A DNA stretch of 64,000 nucleotides. Source: Corynebacterium hansenii (GTDB taxonomy: Bacteria > Actinomycetota > Actinomycetes > Mycobacteriales > Mycobacteriaceae). This document shows, one piece after another, positions 33,759-44,488 of this stretch. The notes beneath the pieces were generated by a model. It had not been told where the DNA came from. It saw only the letters and a list, made by a program, of their open reading frames with translations, and searched no databases. Position 1 is the first letter of the stretch; every line of letters starts with the position of its first letter. A program made the position numbers and the translations under genes. Location: assembly GCF_030408795.1 (NCBI RefSeq), contig NZ_CP047211.1, positions 1,674,001-1,738,000 of the forward strand, written 5' to 3'.

Positions 33759-36557
33759 CTAATCCGCAGGTGGAAGCGGGTTTGGCGCACCCGCGGACGC
33801 GGCTTCGTCCGCCAGTCCGCCGTCGCCCGCCGATCGGCCCTCGCCCGACAAATGCCCTTCGCCCGACAGTTGCCCCTCGCCCGCCAATCGCTCCCGCTCC
33901 GCCGCGATGATCTCGCGGGCGAGTTCCGCCTCGGACACGTCGTACGCCTCGGGCGCCGCGTCGGCCGTGGTGGACACGCGCACCAGCTCGTCGAAAAGCT
34001 GCTTCTTCCGCGCGAGGATCTCGAGGATCCGCGCATCGACGGAATCCTCCAACAGCAGCCTGTGCACCTGCACGGACTCCAGCTGGCCCATGCGGTGCGC
34101 CCGCGCGATGGCCTGCCACTCGGTGGTCGGCTTGAGCTGCGGTTCGCAGATGACCACCACCGACGCCGCCTGGATGTTCAGGCCCACGCCGCCGGCCACG
34201 ATCTGCGACACCAGCACCGCCCCGCCCTCGGCGGAGGAGAATTCGTCGACCAGTTCCTGGCGGCGCGCGGCGGGCACGTCGCCGGTCAACGGCCCCACGG
34301 CGACGTCGCCGAGGGCGGCCATCACGGCGTCGAGCACGTCGCGGAAGTGCGAGAAGACGATCACCCGGCGGCCGTTGTCGCGCGCCTCCCCCGCGATGTC
34401 CAGCAGGCGCTCCATCTTCGCCGCCCCAGCGCCGGCGGCGAACGCGGCCCGCCTCATGGCCATGAATTTGCCGTCGTCCACGGCCCGCCGGTACGCGGCG
34501 TCGTCGGCGTCGGTGGCCTCCACCCAGTCATCGACCTCGACGAGCGCCGGCAGCTCATCGAGTACGTCGGCCTGGTTGCGCCGCAGGTACACCGGGGCCA
34601 CCAGCTCGCGGAACGCCGCCACCGGCACGTCCTTTTCCCCTTCCAGCAGGTCCGGACGCAGGTAGCGCACCAGCGTCCGGAATTCGTCGATGCGGTTCTC
34701 CAGCGCGGTGCCCGTCAGCAGGATCGCGCCCTCGGCCCGTTCGATCACCCCGGCGAGCAGCTGCGACCGCTTCGCGCCGGGGTTCTTGATGTAGTGGGCC
34801 TCGTCGACGACGACGCAGGCCAGGCCGGGACACGACAGCACCCGTTCGCGGACCGCGCCCAACGTCCCGTAGGTGGTCACGGCGACTCCCCCGCGCGTCA
34901 GCCACTCGTCGACGGCGAGGTCGCGGGCCTGGCCGTGCAGGCGGTGCGCCTCCAGCCGCGACTTCGACTCGATCTCGCGCACCCAGTTCGACACCACCGC
35001 CGCGGGGCACACGACCAGGAAATGCGTCCGGTCCAGCGCATGCAGGTGCGTCAGCGCGGCGAGCGCCTCGATGGTCTTGCCCAGGCCCATCTCGTCGCCG
35101 ATGAGCACCTTCTTCTGCACCAGCGCGAACCGCGCCGCGAAATCCTGGTAGCCGCGCAGCGACGCCTTCAGGTACCGCGTGTCCAGGTCCATCCCGCGGA
35201 TCGCCGCGACGATCTCCTCGGGCAGGTCGCCGTGGACGCGGTCGCCGTCGTCGGGAAGCAGGCCCAACTGCGCCGCGAGGGCCTGGTAATCCGCCGGGCG
35301 GGCGCGGAAGTCCTCCCACAGCCGGTCGTCGGGGGCGTTCGGGGGCGCGCCGCCGTCGGCGGGCGCGGGATCGGCGTCGATGAGCTTGCCGACGGACCCG
35401 CGCAGAGCCTCCGCCAGCCGCAGCACACCGGCGACGGCCCCGCGGAATTCGGGGATCCCCCGGCCGGAGGTGGGGAACACCAGCACGTCGCCGACGCCCG
35501 GGGCCATGACCGGCGCCAGCGACGCCAGTGCCACCGCCGCCGTCGAACCGTCGGGGCCGCGCAACGGGCCCCGGGCGATCTCCCAGCGCCGCAGCTGCCT
35601 CAGCACGTCGGTGGCCTCGGGAGTGCGCTGCGAGGGGTCGATGCGCACCGGCTCATCGTCCATCGTCTGCTGCCGCAGGGTCTGCGCGGCGCCGAGCAGC
35701 TTGCGCGCCGAATCCGGGCCGATCCCGGGCACGTCGGCGAGCCGCGCCCCCGCCGCGAGCACCGACCCGACCGTCCGCAGGCCCGCGTCCTCGATGGGGG
35801 CGATCCGCAGGCGGTCGCGGGTGACGTCGCGCAGCGCCTCCACGCCGAGCCCGGCCAGGAGCGCGTCGACGGCCTTGGCGCGCAACCGCTCGCCCGCCGC
35901 GATCGCCGCCAGCCGGGTCGTGCGCTCGGTCTCCAATGCGCCGGACAACGCGGACAGGGCTCCGGGCAGCGCGGCGACGTCGGCGCCGGACACCAACTCC
36001 GGGGTGCCGACTCCGGGCGGCAGGCCGTCGGAAAGCAGACCCAGGACCCCGACATCGGGGTACATCAGGTCCGTGGGCACCAGCTGCGGCGCCGCGCTGC
36101 CGGCCTCGAGCTCGAGGCGATCGAGCAGCGCCGGCAGGTCGCGCCGCCGCACGCGATCGACGACGTCGCCCAGATACGCCACCGCCCGATCCGCGTTGGC
36201 GCGCGCCTCCGCCCGGGAGAAGAACCGGCGCCAGCCTTCGGCGGCCCACGTCTCGCGCACGGCGGTGGCGGCGGGCCCCGCGAGTTCCTCCACGAGCCGC
36301 GCCTCCTCCGCGCCGAGGCCCGTCAGCCACCGGTGCCGTACGGTCTCCCCCGCCCGCAGCAGCGCCGCGCCGTCGACGGGCAGCACGCGCCACGCGACGT
36401 CGCCGTCGATCTTCACCGCGACGGTTCGCGCGATCAGCTCGGACGCCGCCTGCCCGGCCGTCGCGGCGATCCGCGCCCTGCCCTCGAGCACCCGCGCCGC
36501 CTGCCCGGACCAGCGGCGGACAAGATCGATCGACTCGCGTGCGGCGGGAGCATTCAT
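33759..36557 (-). CDS. SNF2-family DEAD/DEAH helicase-like ATPase
   Basis: 932 residues. The N-terminal 400 residues are poorly conserved and include a helix-hairpin-helix-like motif (VPGIGPDSARKLLGAA, about 274-290). The SNF2 core has GDEMGLGKT (about 486), the DEAH-like box VVVDEAHYIKN (about 581), LLTGTALENR and the motif VI helix EWQAIARAHRMGQ. The tail has short repeats (SGEGHLSGEGR). SNF2 ATPases translocate on double-stranded DNA and remodel protein-DNA complexes; many bacterial ones belong to repair or defence systems, but no partner gene is adjacent. The ATG at 36557 fits a leaderless transcript. The tRNA-Pro gene lies 54 bases downstream. Confidence 0.9.
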   Translation of the reverse strand: MNAPAARESIDLVRRWSGQAARVLEGRARIAATAGQAASELIARTVAVKIDGDVAWRVLPVDGAALLRAGETVRHRWLTGLGAEEARLVEELAGPAATAVRETWAAEGWRRFFSRAEARANADRAVAYLGDVVDRVRRRDLPALLDRLELEAGSAAPQLVPTDLMYPDVGVLGLLSDGLPPGVGTPELVSGADVAALPGALSALSGALETERTTRLAAIAAGERLRAKAVDALLAGLGVEALRDVTRDRLRIAPIEDAGLRTVGSVLAAGARLADVPGIGPDSARKLLGAAQTLRQQTMDDEPVRIDPSQRTPEATDVLRQLRRWEIARGPLRGPDGSTAAVALASLAPVMAPGVGDVLVFPTSGRGIPEFRGAVAGVLRLAEALRGSVGKLIDADPAPADGGAPPNAPDDRLWEDFRARPADYQALAAQLGLLPDDGDRVHGDLPEEIVAAIRGMDLDTRYLKASLRGYQDFAARFALVQKKVLIGDEMGLGKTIEALAALTHLHALDRTHFLVVCPAAVVSNWVREIESKSRLEAHRLHGQARDLAVDEWLTRGGVAVTTYGTLGAVRERVLSCPGLACVVVDEAHYIKNPGAKRSQLLAGVIERAEGAILLTGTALENRIDEFRTLVRYLRPDLLEGEKDVPVAAFRELVAPVYLRRNQADVLDELPALVEVDDWVEATDADDAAYRRAVDDGKFMAMRRAAFAAGAGAAKMERLLDIAGEARDNGRRVIVFSHFRDVLDAVMAALGDVAVGPLTGDVPAARRQELVDEFSSAEGGAVLVSQIVAGGVGLNIQAASVVVICEPQLKPTTEWQAIARAHRMGQLESVQVHRLLLEDSVDARILEILARKKQLFDELVRVSTTADAAPEAYDVSEAELAREIIAAERERLAGEGQLSGEGHLSGEGRSAGDGGLADEAASAGAPNPLPPAD

Positions 36558-36564
36558 GCCGACG

Positions 36565-36570
36565 ATGTTA
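36565..36570 (-). promoter_or_regulatory. -10 element of the leaderless SNF2-gene promoter
   Basis: TAACAT on the minus strand ends 7 bases before the ATG at 36557, placing transcription start at the first base of the coding region. No ribosome binding site is seen. The divergent MEMO-AMMECR1 gene begins at 36611. Confidence 0.55.
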
Positions 36571-36610
36571 TCGCCCGACCCGACGTACCCTGGGGGCAGC
36601 GGAGGTTCCC

Positions 36611-38139
36611 ATGTTCTCCAAGCCGAACCCGAATCCCAAGCAGAAGTCCCGGCCCAAAACCCGCCCCGCCGCGGTCGCCGGGGTGTTCTACCCCGCCGAC
36701 CCCGGTGAGTTGCGGGGGCAGGTCGAACGGTTGCTCGCGGACCACCGGCATCCGCGTGACGACGGCCCGCCGCCCCGCGCGCTCATCCTCCCCCATGCCG
36801 GCTACGTCTATTCCGGCGGCGTGGCGGCGGCCGGGTACTCGCTGCTCGAAGGGGCGTCCTTCGCCCGCGCCGTGGTCATCGGCCCCGCCCACCGCGTCCC
36901 GGTGCGCGGCGTGGCCGACGCCGGGGTGCCCGCATTCGACACCCCGCTGGGCACGGTCGAGGTTCCCGAAGGACTGCTCGACGCGCTGCGCGGGCGTCTG
37001 GCGGGCACCTTCCCCGATCTCCTGGTCACCTCGCCCGGCGTCCACGCCCGCGAGCATTCCGTCGAAGTGCACCTTCCCTTCCTGCAGGTGCTCTTCCCGG
37101 GGCTGCCCGTCCTGCCGCTGGTCGCCGGCGACGCGACGGTGGCCGAGATGACCGAATTGGTCGCCGCGGTCATGGCCGACGACGACACGCTGTTGATCGT
37201 CAGCTCCGACCTGTCCCACTTCCTGCCCGTCGACGACGCCATCGCCGTCGACTCCGCCACCCTGGACCGCATCGTCGCCCTCGAGCCGCCGCTGCCCACG
37301 CGCTCGGCGTGCGGGGCGATCCCCGTCAACGGGCTGCTCGGCTTCGCCCGCCGCGCGGGCTGGTCGGCGACGGTGGTGGCCCGGGCGACGTCGGCCGACG
37401 CTCCCCACGGCGGTTCGCACAGCGTGGTCGGCTACCCGGCCGTGCGCTTCGACCCCGTCGGCCCCCGCCTGCCCGGCTACGCCCGCGCCGTCCTGGAGCA
37501 CCGTCTGGCGGGCGGGCCCGACCCCGCCGCCGCCTTTGCCGCAGGGCCGGGCCACGCCGCATCGCCCGACCCCGCCCGGTTTCTCGACCATCCGTGGCTC
37601 GCCGCGCCGGGCGCGTCCTTCGTCACGCTCACCGTCGACGGCCGCCTGCGCGGCTGCATCGGGTCACTGGAGGCCACCCGGCCCCTCGGCGCCGACATCG
37701 CCGCCCACGCCATCGACGCCGCGCTGCACGATCCCCGCTTCCCCGCCGTCACCGCCGACGAACTGCCCGGCATCCGCATCGAGGTGTCGGTGCTGTCCGC
37801 CCCCGAACCAGTCGCGGCCGCTTCGGAAACCGAGGCCATCGCCGCGCTGCGCCCGCACGTCGACGGCGCGATCCTCTCGGGCACCCCGGGCCCGGACGTC
37901 CCCCGAAACCGGCTGCGCCCCGGCACAACCCGCCCCACCACAACCCGCCGCGGCACCTTCCTGCCGCAGGTGTGGGAGCAGCTGCCCGACCCCACCGAAT
38001 TCATCCGACACCTCAAAGCCAAAGCCGGCCTCGCCGACGGCCCCCGCTCCCCCGCCTGGGGCGACGACTGGCGACTGAGCCGGTACACCGTTCAATCGTG
38101 GGAAGAGGACGTTCTTCCCCATGAGGAGGGCGAACCGCG

Positions 38140-38143
<4 letters not shown>
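36611..38143 (+). CDS. AmmeMemoRadiSam system proteins B and A fused (MEMO1-AMMECR1)
   Basis: 510 residues. The MEMO1-like domain (about 20-290) has metal-ligand positions in LPHAGYVYSGG (about 61), HSVEVHLPFLQ and SSDLSHF. The AMMECR1 domain (about 325-490) carries the hallmark LRGCIGSLE (about 346). Both parts, together with the radical SAM protein encoded next, are the three components of the AmmeMemoRadiSam system, whose substrate and reaction are unknown. In many genomes A and B are separate. GGAGG lies 5 bases before the ATG at 36611. The stop overlaps the ATG of the radical SAM gene by four bases. Confidence 0.94.
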
Positions 38144-39273
<1,130 letters not shown>

Positions 39274-39338
39274 GCGTGACGGCGTGATCGGCCTCTGGGG
39301 TCGGACACTGTGCGCTGTCGGGCCCTGGCAGCCGGCGA

Positions 39339-40382
39339 CTACTCCAGCGTGATGGTGATCGGCTGGTCCGTCATCACCGCCGTGCCCGCCGGCGGATCGA
39401 TGGTGGCGACCCTTCCCGTCAGCGACGACAGCGAGTTCGTCGGGTTTCCGGCGGCGTCGAGAATGGTGATGTTGCCGAAACCGGCGCGTCGCAAAGCAAG
39501 CTCGACCTCCGCCGGGGACTTGCCCACCGCCTCCGGCACCGTCGCCTGCACGGCCTCGCCGCCGCCGAAGCCCGGGATGGCCGGCGGGGTTTCGCGCAGG
39601 CTGCTGACCTCGTCGCGCAGGCGATCGAGCTCATCGCGCATCGGGTCGGAAGTCTCCGTCGTCGGTTCCTCCGACGTCACCGTCTCCGAGGAGGTCGACG
39701 GCTCCGGCGGCGGGGTCGTCGCCGTGGTCTTGTTGTCGTCGTCGCCGCCGGAGAGGAAGCGGAACATCAGCGCCACCAGCACGACGACCGCGATGATCGC
39801 CGTCACGCCGATGATCGTCGCGCTCCGGCCGGCACCGCCGCGGCGGCCGCCATCGTCGTCGTCCCGGTAATCGCGGGCGGCGCGCGGATCGCGGTCGGCG
39901 TGGGCGTCGCGGCGGGCGCCATCGTCGTAGCGCGCATCGCCGTAGGAGGCGCCGGCGTTCGCGTCGCGGGCCTCGCGCGGATCGATGCCCCGTTCCTCCG
40001 GCGTCAGCGGCGCCCAATACTGGCCCGAGTCGGTCTGCCCTGCCCGTCCCGTCTGCCCGGTCTGGTCGGGGCGGCCGGTCTGGCGGGTTTCGCCGAAACC
40101 GCCGGTGCGGCCCTGCGTGCCGCCGAAATCGGCGTCCGGGTCGTAGTCTTCGCCGGGCCCGTAGCCGTGGCCCGCGCCGCCACCGGAACCCCCGATGAAT
40201 TCGGTCGGCTGATCGCCGCGGCCCGCGCCGCCGATGTACTCCGTCGGCTGGTCATCGCGGCCGGCGCCGCCACGCGCGCCACCGTCGCGGCTCCCCCACG
40301 CGCGCTGGGTGGGTTCATCGCGTCCGATGAATTCGGTGCGGTCATCGTCGAAGGGATCTCGCCCGTGGCGATTGCCGGCCAT
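39339..40382 (-). CDS. Orphan PASTA-domain membrane protein with N-terminal TEFI/TEYI repeats
   Basis: 347 residues. A long, disordered, Gly/Asp/Arg-rich cytoplasmic region (1-186) contains RTEFIG (Thr16), PTEYIG (Thr47) and PTEFIG (Thr60). One membrane helix (187-209) follows, then a short coiled segment (MRDELDRLRDEVSSLRE) and one extracellular PASTA domain (about 275-347: VPEAVGKSPAEVELALRRAGF). No kinase domain is present. PASTA domains bind peptidoglycan fragments; the Thr-x-x-Ile sites look like kinase targets and FHA ligands. The start at 40382 has AGGAGG 9 bases upstream. The longer frame beyond it has no support. Confidence 0.85.
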   Translation of the reverse strand: MAGNRHGRDPFDDDRTEFIGRDEPTQRAWGSRDGGARGGAGRDDQPTEYIGGAGRGDQPTEFIGGSGGGAGHGYGPGEDYDPDADFGGTQGRTGGFGETRQTGRPDQTGQTGRAGQTDSGQYWAPLTPEERGIDPREARDANAGASYGDARYDDGARRDAHADRDPRAARDYRDDDDGGRRGGAGRSATIIGVTAIIAVVVLVALMFRFLSGGDDDNKTTATTPPPEPSTSSETVTSEEPTTETSDPMRDELDRLRDEVSSLRETPPAIPGFGGGEAVQATVPEAVGKSPAEVELALRRAGFGNITILDAAGNPTNSLSSLTGRVATIDPPAGTAVMTDQPITITLE

Positions 40383-40692
40383 CGTTGGTCGCCTCCTGGT
40401 CATGCGGAGCGCCGGTCGCGCCCCATCGGTCGTTGCACCACAATGCACGCCCGACCCGGCCGCGCGCAATTGACGGGCACGCCGACTGCTCCGTTCCTGC
40501 AGGCCGCGCGCTTGACGGAAATCTTCGCCGGTTCGGCGAACACCCCACGTTCGGGCTGCAACGTTGCGGCCTGAGATCCGAATGTGTCCGTCACATCGGC
40601 TCGAGCCCGACAACTGCCTCCCTAGGCCACGGATCGCCCCTGTTCCCCGGTCACCCCGCCGGCTTTCGTCACACCAGCAACAACGCCGCCGG

Positions 40693-40761
40693 TTTGCGTT
40701 CATTTTGAAACAACGCGAAACGCAAAAGTCCAGGTCGCACCCCCACCCCATGTTTCAAAAT
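40693..40761. repeat. Nested perfect inverted repeats in an AT-rich island
   Basis: TTTGCGTT (40693-40700) pairs with AACGCAAA (40719-40726), and ATTTTGAAACA (40702-40712) pairs with TGTTTCAAAAT (40751-40761). The arms interleave, so only one hairpin can form at a time. In such a GC-rich region this looks like a set of operators or a structured control site. Confidence 0.7.
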
Positions 40762-40930
40762 CAACGATGAACGGAATTTATGGTGCCCATGTTGCGCGAG
40801 GGAAAGCGACGAGAAGCCTTGGCGCGGCCAGTCCGGTGGTCGGCCCGGGCCAACGCCGGAAAAGGGCCATTATGGGCAAAAGCTCGCTCCCACGTGGCCG
40901 GGCCGGGCGGGCGAACGGCTCGGCGCCGAC

Positions 40931-41032
40931 CGTCGTAAAGCGAAAAGGCGCGGGGACGAGCCAGCGCGGGCGGGTGAACGGGCGGGGCGCCGGGCGTCGT
41001 TAAGCGAAAAGGCGCGGGGAACGAGCCAACGC
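40931..41032. repeat. Two imperfect direct repeats of about 37 bp
   Basis: Copies at 40931-40967 and 40995-41032, 64 bases apart, share CGTCGTNAAGCGAAAAGGCG and the following GGGG(A)ACGAGCC. The second copy forms one arm of the cmk-der terminator. Both start with a one-mismatch version of the recurrent 11-mer in its reverse orientation. Confidence 0.75.
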
Positions 41033-41046
41033 CCGCTCCCCGCGCC
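41011..41046 (-). terminator. Terminator of the rluB-cmk/der transcript
   Basis: A 9-bp stem (GGCGCGGGG with CCCCGCGCC) around an 18-base loop that can extend the pairing. On the minus strand TTTTCGCTTAACG follows. It lies 10 bases past the cmk-der stop. Confidence 0.7.
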
Positions 41047-41056
41047 CAACCGCGCG

Positions 41057-43378
41057 CTACTTGCGCTTCCTCTTCTCGCGCACGCGCACGGCGATGCGCA
41101 CGGGCGAACCCTCGAAACCGAACTCCTCGCGAAGACGGCGCTCCAGGAACCGGCGGTAACCGTGCTCGAGGAAACCGGTCGTGAACAGCACGATCACCGG
41201 CGGCCGCGTCGACGCCTGCGTCGCGAACAGCACCCGCGGCAGACGGCCACCGCGCATCGGCGGCGGCACCTCCTGCAGCACGGTCCGCAGCCACGTGTTC
41301 AGGCGGCCGGTCGGGATGCGGCGATCCCACGAATCCAGCGCCTCGAGCATCGCCGGCTCCAGCTTCTGCAGCGCACGCCCCGTCTTCGCCGAAATGTTCA
41401 CGCGCCGCGCCCACGGCACGTGCGACAGCTGCAGGTCGATTTCGCGCTCGAGCAGGTCGCGGCGGTCCTCGTCCATGAGGTCCCACTTGTTGTACGCGAC
41501 CACCAGGGCGCGGCCGGAGTCGAGGATCATGCGCAGCACGCGCTGGTCCTGCTCGGCGATCGGCTCGGACGAATCCACGAGGAAGATGACCACCTCGGAA
41601 TTGTCGATCGCCGACCGGGTCCGCAGCGACGCGTAGAACTCATGGCCCTGCGCCTGCCGGGTCTTCTTGCGGATGCCGGCGGTGTCGACGAAGCGCCACA
41701 CCGAATCCTCCAGCTGCACCAGCGAGTCGACCGGGTCGACGGTGGTGCCGGCGACGTCCGACACGACGGCGCGTTCCTCGCCGGAGATCTTGTTCAGCAG
41801 CGAGGACTTGCCCACGTTCGGCTTGCCGACGATCGCCACTCGCCGCGGGCCCTGCGGCTGCGCCTTCGCGCGGGGCACCTCCGGGAACAGGCGGACGACC
41901 TCGTCCATCACGTCGGCGTTGCCGCGCCCGTGCAGCGCGGACGTCGGGTGCGGTTCGCCCAGGCCGAGCGACCAGAACTCCGCGACGTCGCCGAGCTGCG
42001 AGTCCGACTCGAACTTGTTGGCCGCGAGGATGACGGGCTGCTCGGCGCGCTGGAGGCGGCGGGCCATCATCTCGTCGGTGGCGGTGACGCCGACGGTGGT
42101 GTCGACGACCATGATGATCACGTCGGCGGTTTCCATCGCCGCTTCGGCCTGCCGCGCGATGGACGCGTGCAGGCCCTTCGCGTCGGGGTCCCAGCCGCCG
42201 GTGTCCTGCACCCAGAATCGGCGGCCGGCCCAGTCGCCGAGGTAGCTGATGCGGTCGCGGGTGACTCCGGGGAAGTCCTCCACGACTGCTTCACGACGGC
42301 CGATGAACCGGTTGACCATCGTGGATTTGCCCACGTTGGGGCGCCCCACGATGGCGACGGTCGGCAGCGCCTCGTCTTCGTCGGCGGCGGCGCCGAGAGC
42401 GGCGAACGCTTCCTCGAGGTCGTCCCAATCCTCGTCGTCGTCGCCGAGTTCGCCGGCTTCGGCGCGGGCGATGGCGTCGGCGATGACCGTTTCGTGGTCG
42501 GCGATGGCGCGGTCGAGGCCGGCGTCGGGGTCCTCGTGGGCGCCTTCGCCGGTGGCCTGGATGAATTCGGTGGCGGCACCGTGGCCGTCGAAATCGCCGC
42601 CGGACTTGCCGTCGCCGTCGAACTCGGTGGCAGCGGCGCCGCTACCACCGTGGCCGTCATCGTCGAACGGGTCATCGTCGACGGATCCGGGGTAGCCGGC
42701 TTCGACGACGTCGAGGATGTGCTCGATGACCTCGTCGATGCCCATCTCGGAGGTGTCCAGCACCACGGCGTCGTCGGCCGGGCGCAGGGGCGAGGTTTTG
42801 CGGGAGCTGTCCAGCTCGTCGCGGCGCACGACGTCGGCGAGGACCTCGTCGTAGTCCGCTTCGCGGCCGGCGGCGATGTCCTGGTCGTACCGGCGGCGGG
42901 CGCGGACCTCGGCGGCGGCGGTCATGAAGACCTTCGCCGGCACGTCGGGCAGCACCACGGTGCCGATGTCGCGGCCCTCGACGACGCAGCGCCCGGCCTC
43001 GGCGGCCAGGCGGCGCTGCAGGTCCACGAGGTTTTCGCGCACCGCCGGGATGGCCGACACTGCGGAGACGTTGCGGGTGACCTCGGCGCCGCGGATCTCG
43101 CCGGAAACGTCCTCGCCGTCGAGGAGCACCTCCGTCGACCGCGGATCATCGCTGATGGTCAAAGGCAGATCGGCGGTCGCCGCGACCACGGCGTCCTCGT
43201 CGGCGGGGTCGATGCCCTCGCGCAGCACCCACAGGGTGGCCACGCGGTACATCGCTCCGGTGTCCAGGTACTTCGCGCCGAGTCGTTCGGCGACGGCCCG
43301 CGACACGGTCGACTTGCCGGTGCCGGACGGGCCGTCGATGGCCAGCAGCAGGGCCCCGGCGGCGGTGGAATCGTTCAT
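41057..43378 (-). CDS. cmk-der: Bifunctional cytidylate kinase / GTPase Der
   Basis: 773 residues in one uninterrupted frame. The N-terminal cytidylate kinase (about 1-225) has the P-loop [18 protein letters not shown] and [10 protein letters not shown]; it phosphorylates CMP and dCMP. A linker of about 100 residues, rich in Asp and Gly, follows and contains AATEFD and AATEFIQ. The C-terminal Der (EngA) has two GTPase domains ([13 protein letters not shown] near 335, [13 protein letters not shown] near 510) and a KH-like end with a basic KRKRK tail; Der acts in 50S ribosome assembly. In other corynebacteria and mycobacteria cmk and der are adjacent, and the fusion is known in some actinobacteria. 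The start is the ATG at 43378; a GTG at 43429 that overlaps the rluB stop is the alternative. Confidence 0.93.
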   Translation of the reverse strand: MNDSTAAGALLLAIDGPSGTGKSTVSRAVAERLGAKYLDTGAMYRVATLWVLREGIDPADEDAVVAATADLPLTISDDPRSTEVLLDGEDVSGEIRGAEVTRNVSAVSAIPAVRENLVDLQRRLAAEAGRCVVEGRDIGTVVLPDVPAKVFMTAAAEVRARRRYDQDIAAGREADYDEVLADVVRRDELDSSRKTSPLRPADDAVVLDTSEMGIDEVIEHILDVVEAGYPGSVDDDPFDDDGHGGSGAAATEFDGDGKSGGDFDGHGAATEFIQATGEGAHEDPDAGLDRAIADHETVIADAIARAEAGELGDDDEDWDDLEEAFAALGAAADEDEALPTVAIVGRPNVGKSTMVNRFIGRREAVVEDFPGVTRDRISYLGDWAGRRFWVQDTGGWDPDAKGLHASIARQAEAAMETADVIIMVVDTTVGVTATDEMMARRLQRAEQPVILAANKFESDSQLGDVAEFWSLGLGEPHPTSALHGRGNADVMDEVVRLFPEVPRAKAQPQGPRRVAIVGKPNVGKSSLLNKISGEERAVVSDVAGTTVDPVDSLVQLEDSVWRFVDTAGIRKKTRQAQGHEFYASLRTRSAIDNSEVVIFLVDSSEPIAEQDQRVLRMILDSGRALVVAYNKWDLMDEDRRDLLEREIDLQLSHVPWARRVNISAKTGRALQKLEPAMLEALDSWDRRIPTGRLNTWLRTVLQEVPPPMRGGRLPRVLFATQASTRPPVIVLFTTGFLEHGYRRFLERRLREEFGFEGSPVRIAVRVREKRKRK

Positions 43379-43428
43379 GGTGCGCCCGTCCTCGTTGATC
43401 GTCTGGTCGTTGTCGTCGTATCCGGCCA

Positions 43429-44337
43429 CTACAGCCCCACCGCCTTGTACAGCGAGGCCAGCTCGGAACGGTTGAGCGCGCGCAGGGCGCCCGGGGTCTG
43501 CTCGCCCAGCTGGACGGTGTGGATCTTCGTGCGCACCAGGCGCTCGACCGGGTATTCCAGGTGCTTGAGCATGCGGCGCACGATGTGCTTGCGGCCCTCG
43601 TGCAGCTCCACGCGGACGATGGAACGCCCCTGCCACACATCGATGATCTGGGCGAAATCGGCCTTGGCGGGCCCGTCGTCAAGCTCGATGCCCTCGGTGA
43701 GCGCGCGGATGAGCTTGTTGTCCGCCTCGCCCTTGACCGTGGCCAGGTAGGTCTTGGTCACGTTGTAGCTGGGGTGCATCAGCCGGTTGGCCAGCTCGCC
43801 GTCGTTGGTCAGCAGCAGCAGGCCCTCCGTCGCCGCGTCGAGGCGACCAACGTGGAACAGGCGCTGGCCGGCGGAGACCTTCTCGCCGATGATGTCGCCG
43901 ACGCAGGGGCGGCCCTGGTCGTCGCTCATGGTGCACTGCACGCCGCGGGGCTTGTTCAGCACGAAGTACTGCATGTCCTCGTTGACCACCACGCGGGAAC
44001 CGTCGACGCGGATGATCGCGGTGTTCGGGTCGACGCGCACGCCCTGGCGGGTGACGATCTTCCCGTCGACCTCCACGCGCCCCTCGTCGATGAGGCGTTC
44101 GGCCATGCGGCGGGAGGCGACGCCGGCCTGGGCCAGCACCTTCTGCAGGCGCACGCCCTCTCCGTCCGACGCTCCGCCGGCGTTCTTGCCGCCGCGCTTG
44201 CGGTCGACGTGCTGGTGCCGTGCGGGGCGGGCCTGGGAGACGTAGTAGTCCCCGGCCCTCTTGGCGCGGTTTCCGTCCCTGTTGTTCTTGTCCGGTGTGC
44301 CGTCTCGGCGAGCGGTGGGTGACACGGGTGTCCTCAT
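43429..44337 (-). CDS. rluB: 23S rRNA pseudouridine synthase RluB-type
   Basis: 302 residues. A basic, poorly ordered end of about 60 residues is followed by an S4 RNA-binding domain ([25 protein letters not shown]) and the RsuA/RluB catalytic domain with the active-site Asp in [25 protein letters not shown] and [11 protein letters not shown] are also typical. The enzyme makes pseudouridine in 23S rRNA. The ATG at 44337 is the first after the upstream gap; a longer reading to 44553 runs through low-quality sequence. Its neighbours in most corynebacteria and mycobacteria are scpB upstream and cmk downstream; here a biotin locus separates it from scpB. Confidence 0.93.
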   Translation of the reverse strand: MRTPVSPTARRDGTPDKNNRDGNRAKRAGDYYVSQARPARHQHVDRKRGGKNAGGASDGEGVRLQKVLAQAGVASRRMAERLIDEGRVEVDGKIVTRQGVRVDPNTAIIRVDGSRVVVNEDMQYFVLNKPRGVQCTMSDDQGRPCVGDIIGEKVSAGQRLFHVGRLDAATEGLLLLTNDGELANRLMHPSYNVTKTYLATVKGEADNKLIRALTEGIELDDGPAKADFAQIIDVWQGRSIVRVELHEGRKHIVRRMLKHLEYPVERLVRTKIHTVQLGEQTPGALRALNRSELASLYKAVGL

Positions 44338-44488
44338 TCTGTTGAGCGGTGCGGATTTCGCGTCCGGCGGATCGCCGCCGGCGTGCGTCGCGGGGCTCTG
44401 GAGAACGAGCGTCCCATCACGGTCGGCGGGTTGCCTGGCGGATGGGACTCGGTGTCGGGGCGCCCCACGGCGATGTCCGCGGGCCAGC

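Larger units (their letters stand above)
40383..41056. other. 674-base gap with AT-rich nested inverted repeats and a duplicated terminator arm
   Basis: No convincing gene is seen. The left part should hold the PASTA-gene promoter. At 40582-40596 there is ATGTG-N5-CACAT. At 40693-40761 lies an unusually AT-rich stretch with two nested perfect inverted repeats, and at 40931-41032 two direct repeats near the cmk-der terminator. A 78-codon plus-strand frame (40767-41003) is low complexity and has no ribosome binding site. Confidence 0.6.

Noticed and set aside
33759..36557. The SNF2 helicase as part of a DISARM-like or other defence island
   Set aside because: No methylase, nuclease or other defence gene is adjacent; the neighbours are a tRNA and the AmmeMemoRadiSam genes.
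40582..40596. ATGTG-N5-CACAT as a GlxR (cAMP regulator) site
   Set aside because: GlxR sites need TGTGA-N6-TCACA; the spacing and flanks here do not fit.
40767..41003. A 78-residue plus-strand frame after the AT-rich island
   Set aside because: No ribosome binding site, low-complexity Arg/Gly/Ala composition, and it runs into the repeated terminator sequence.
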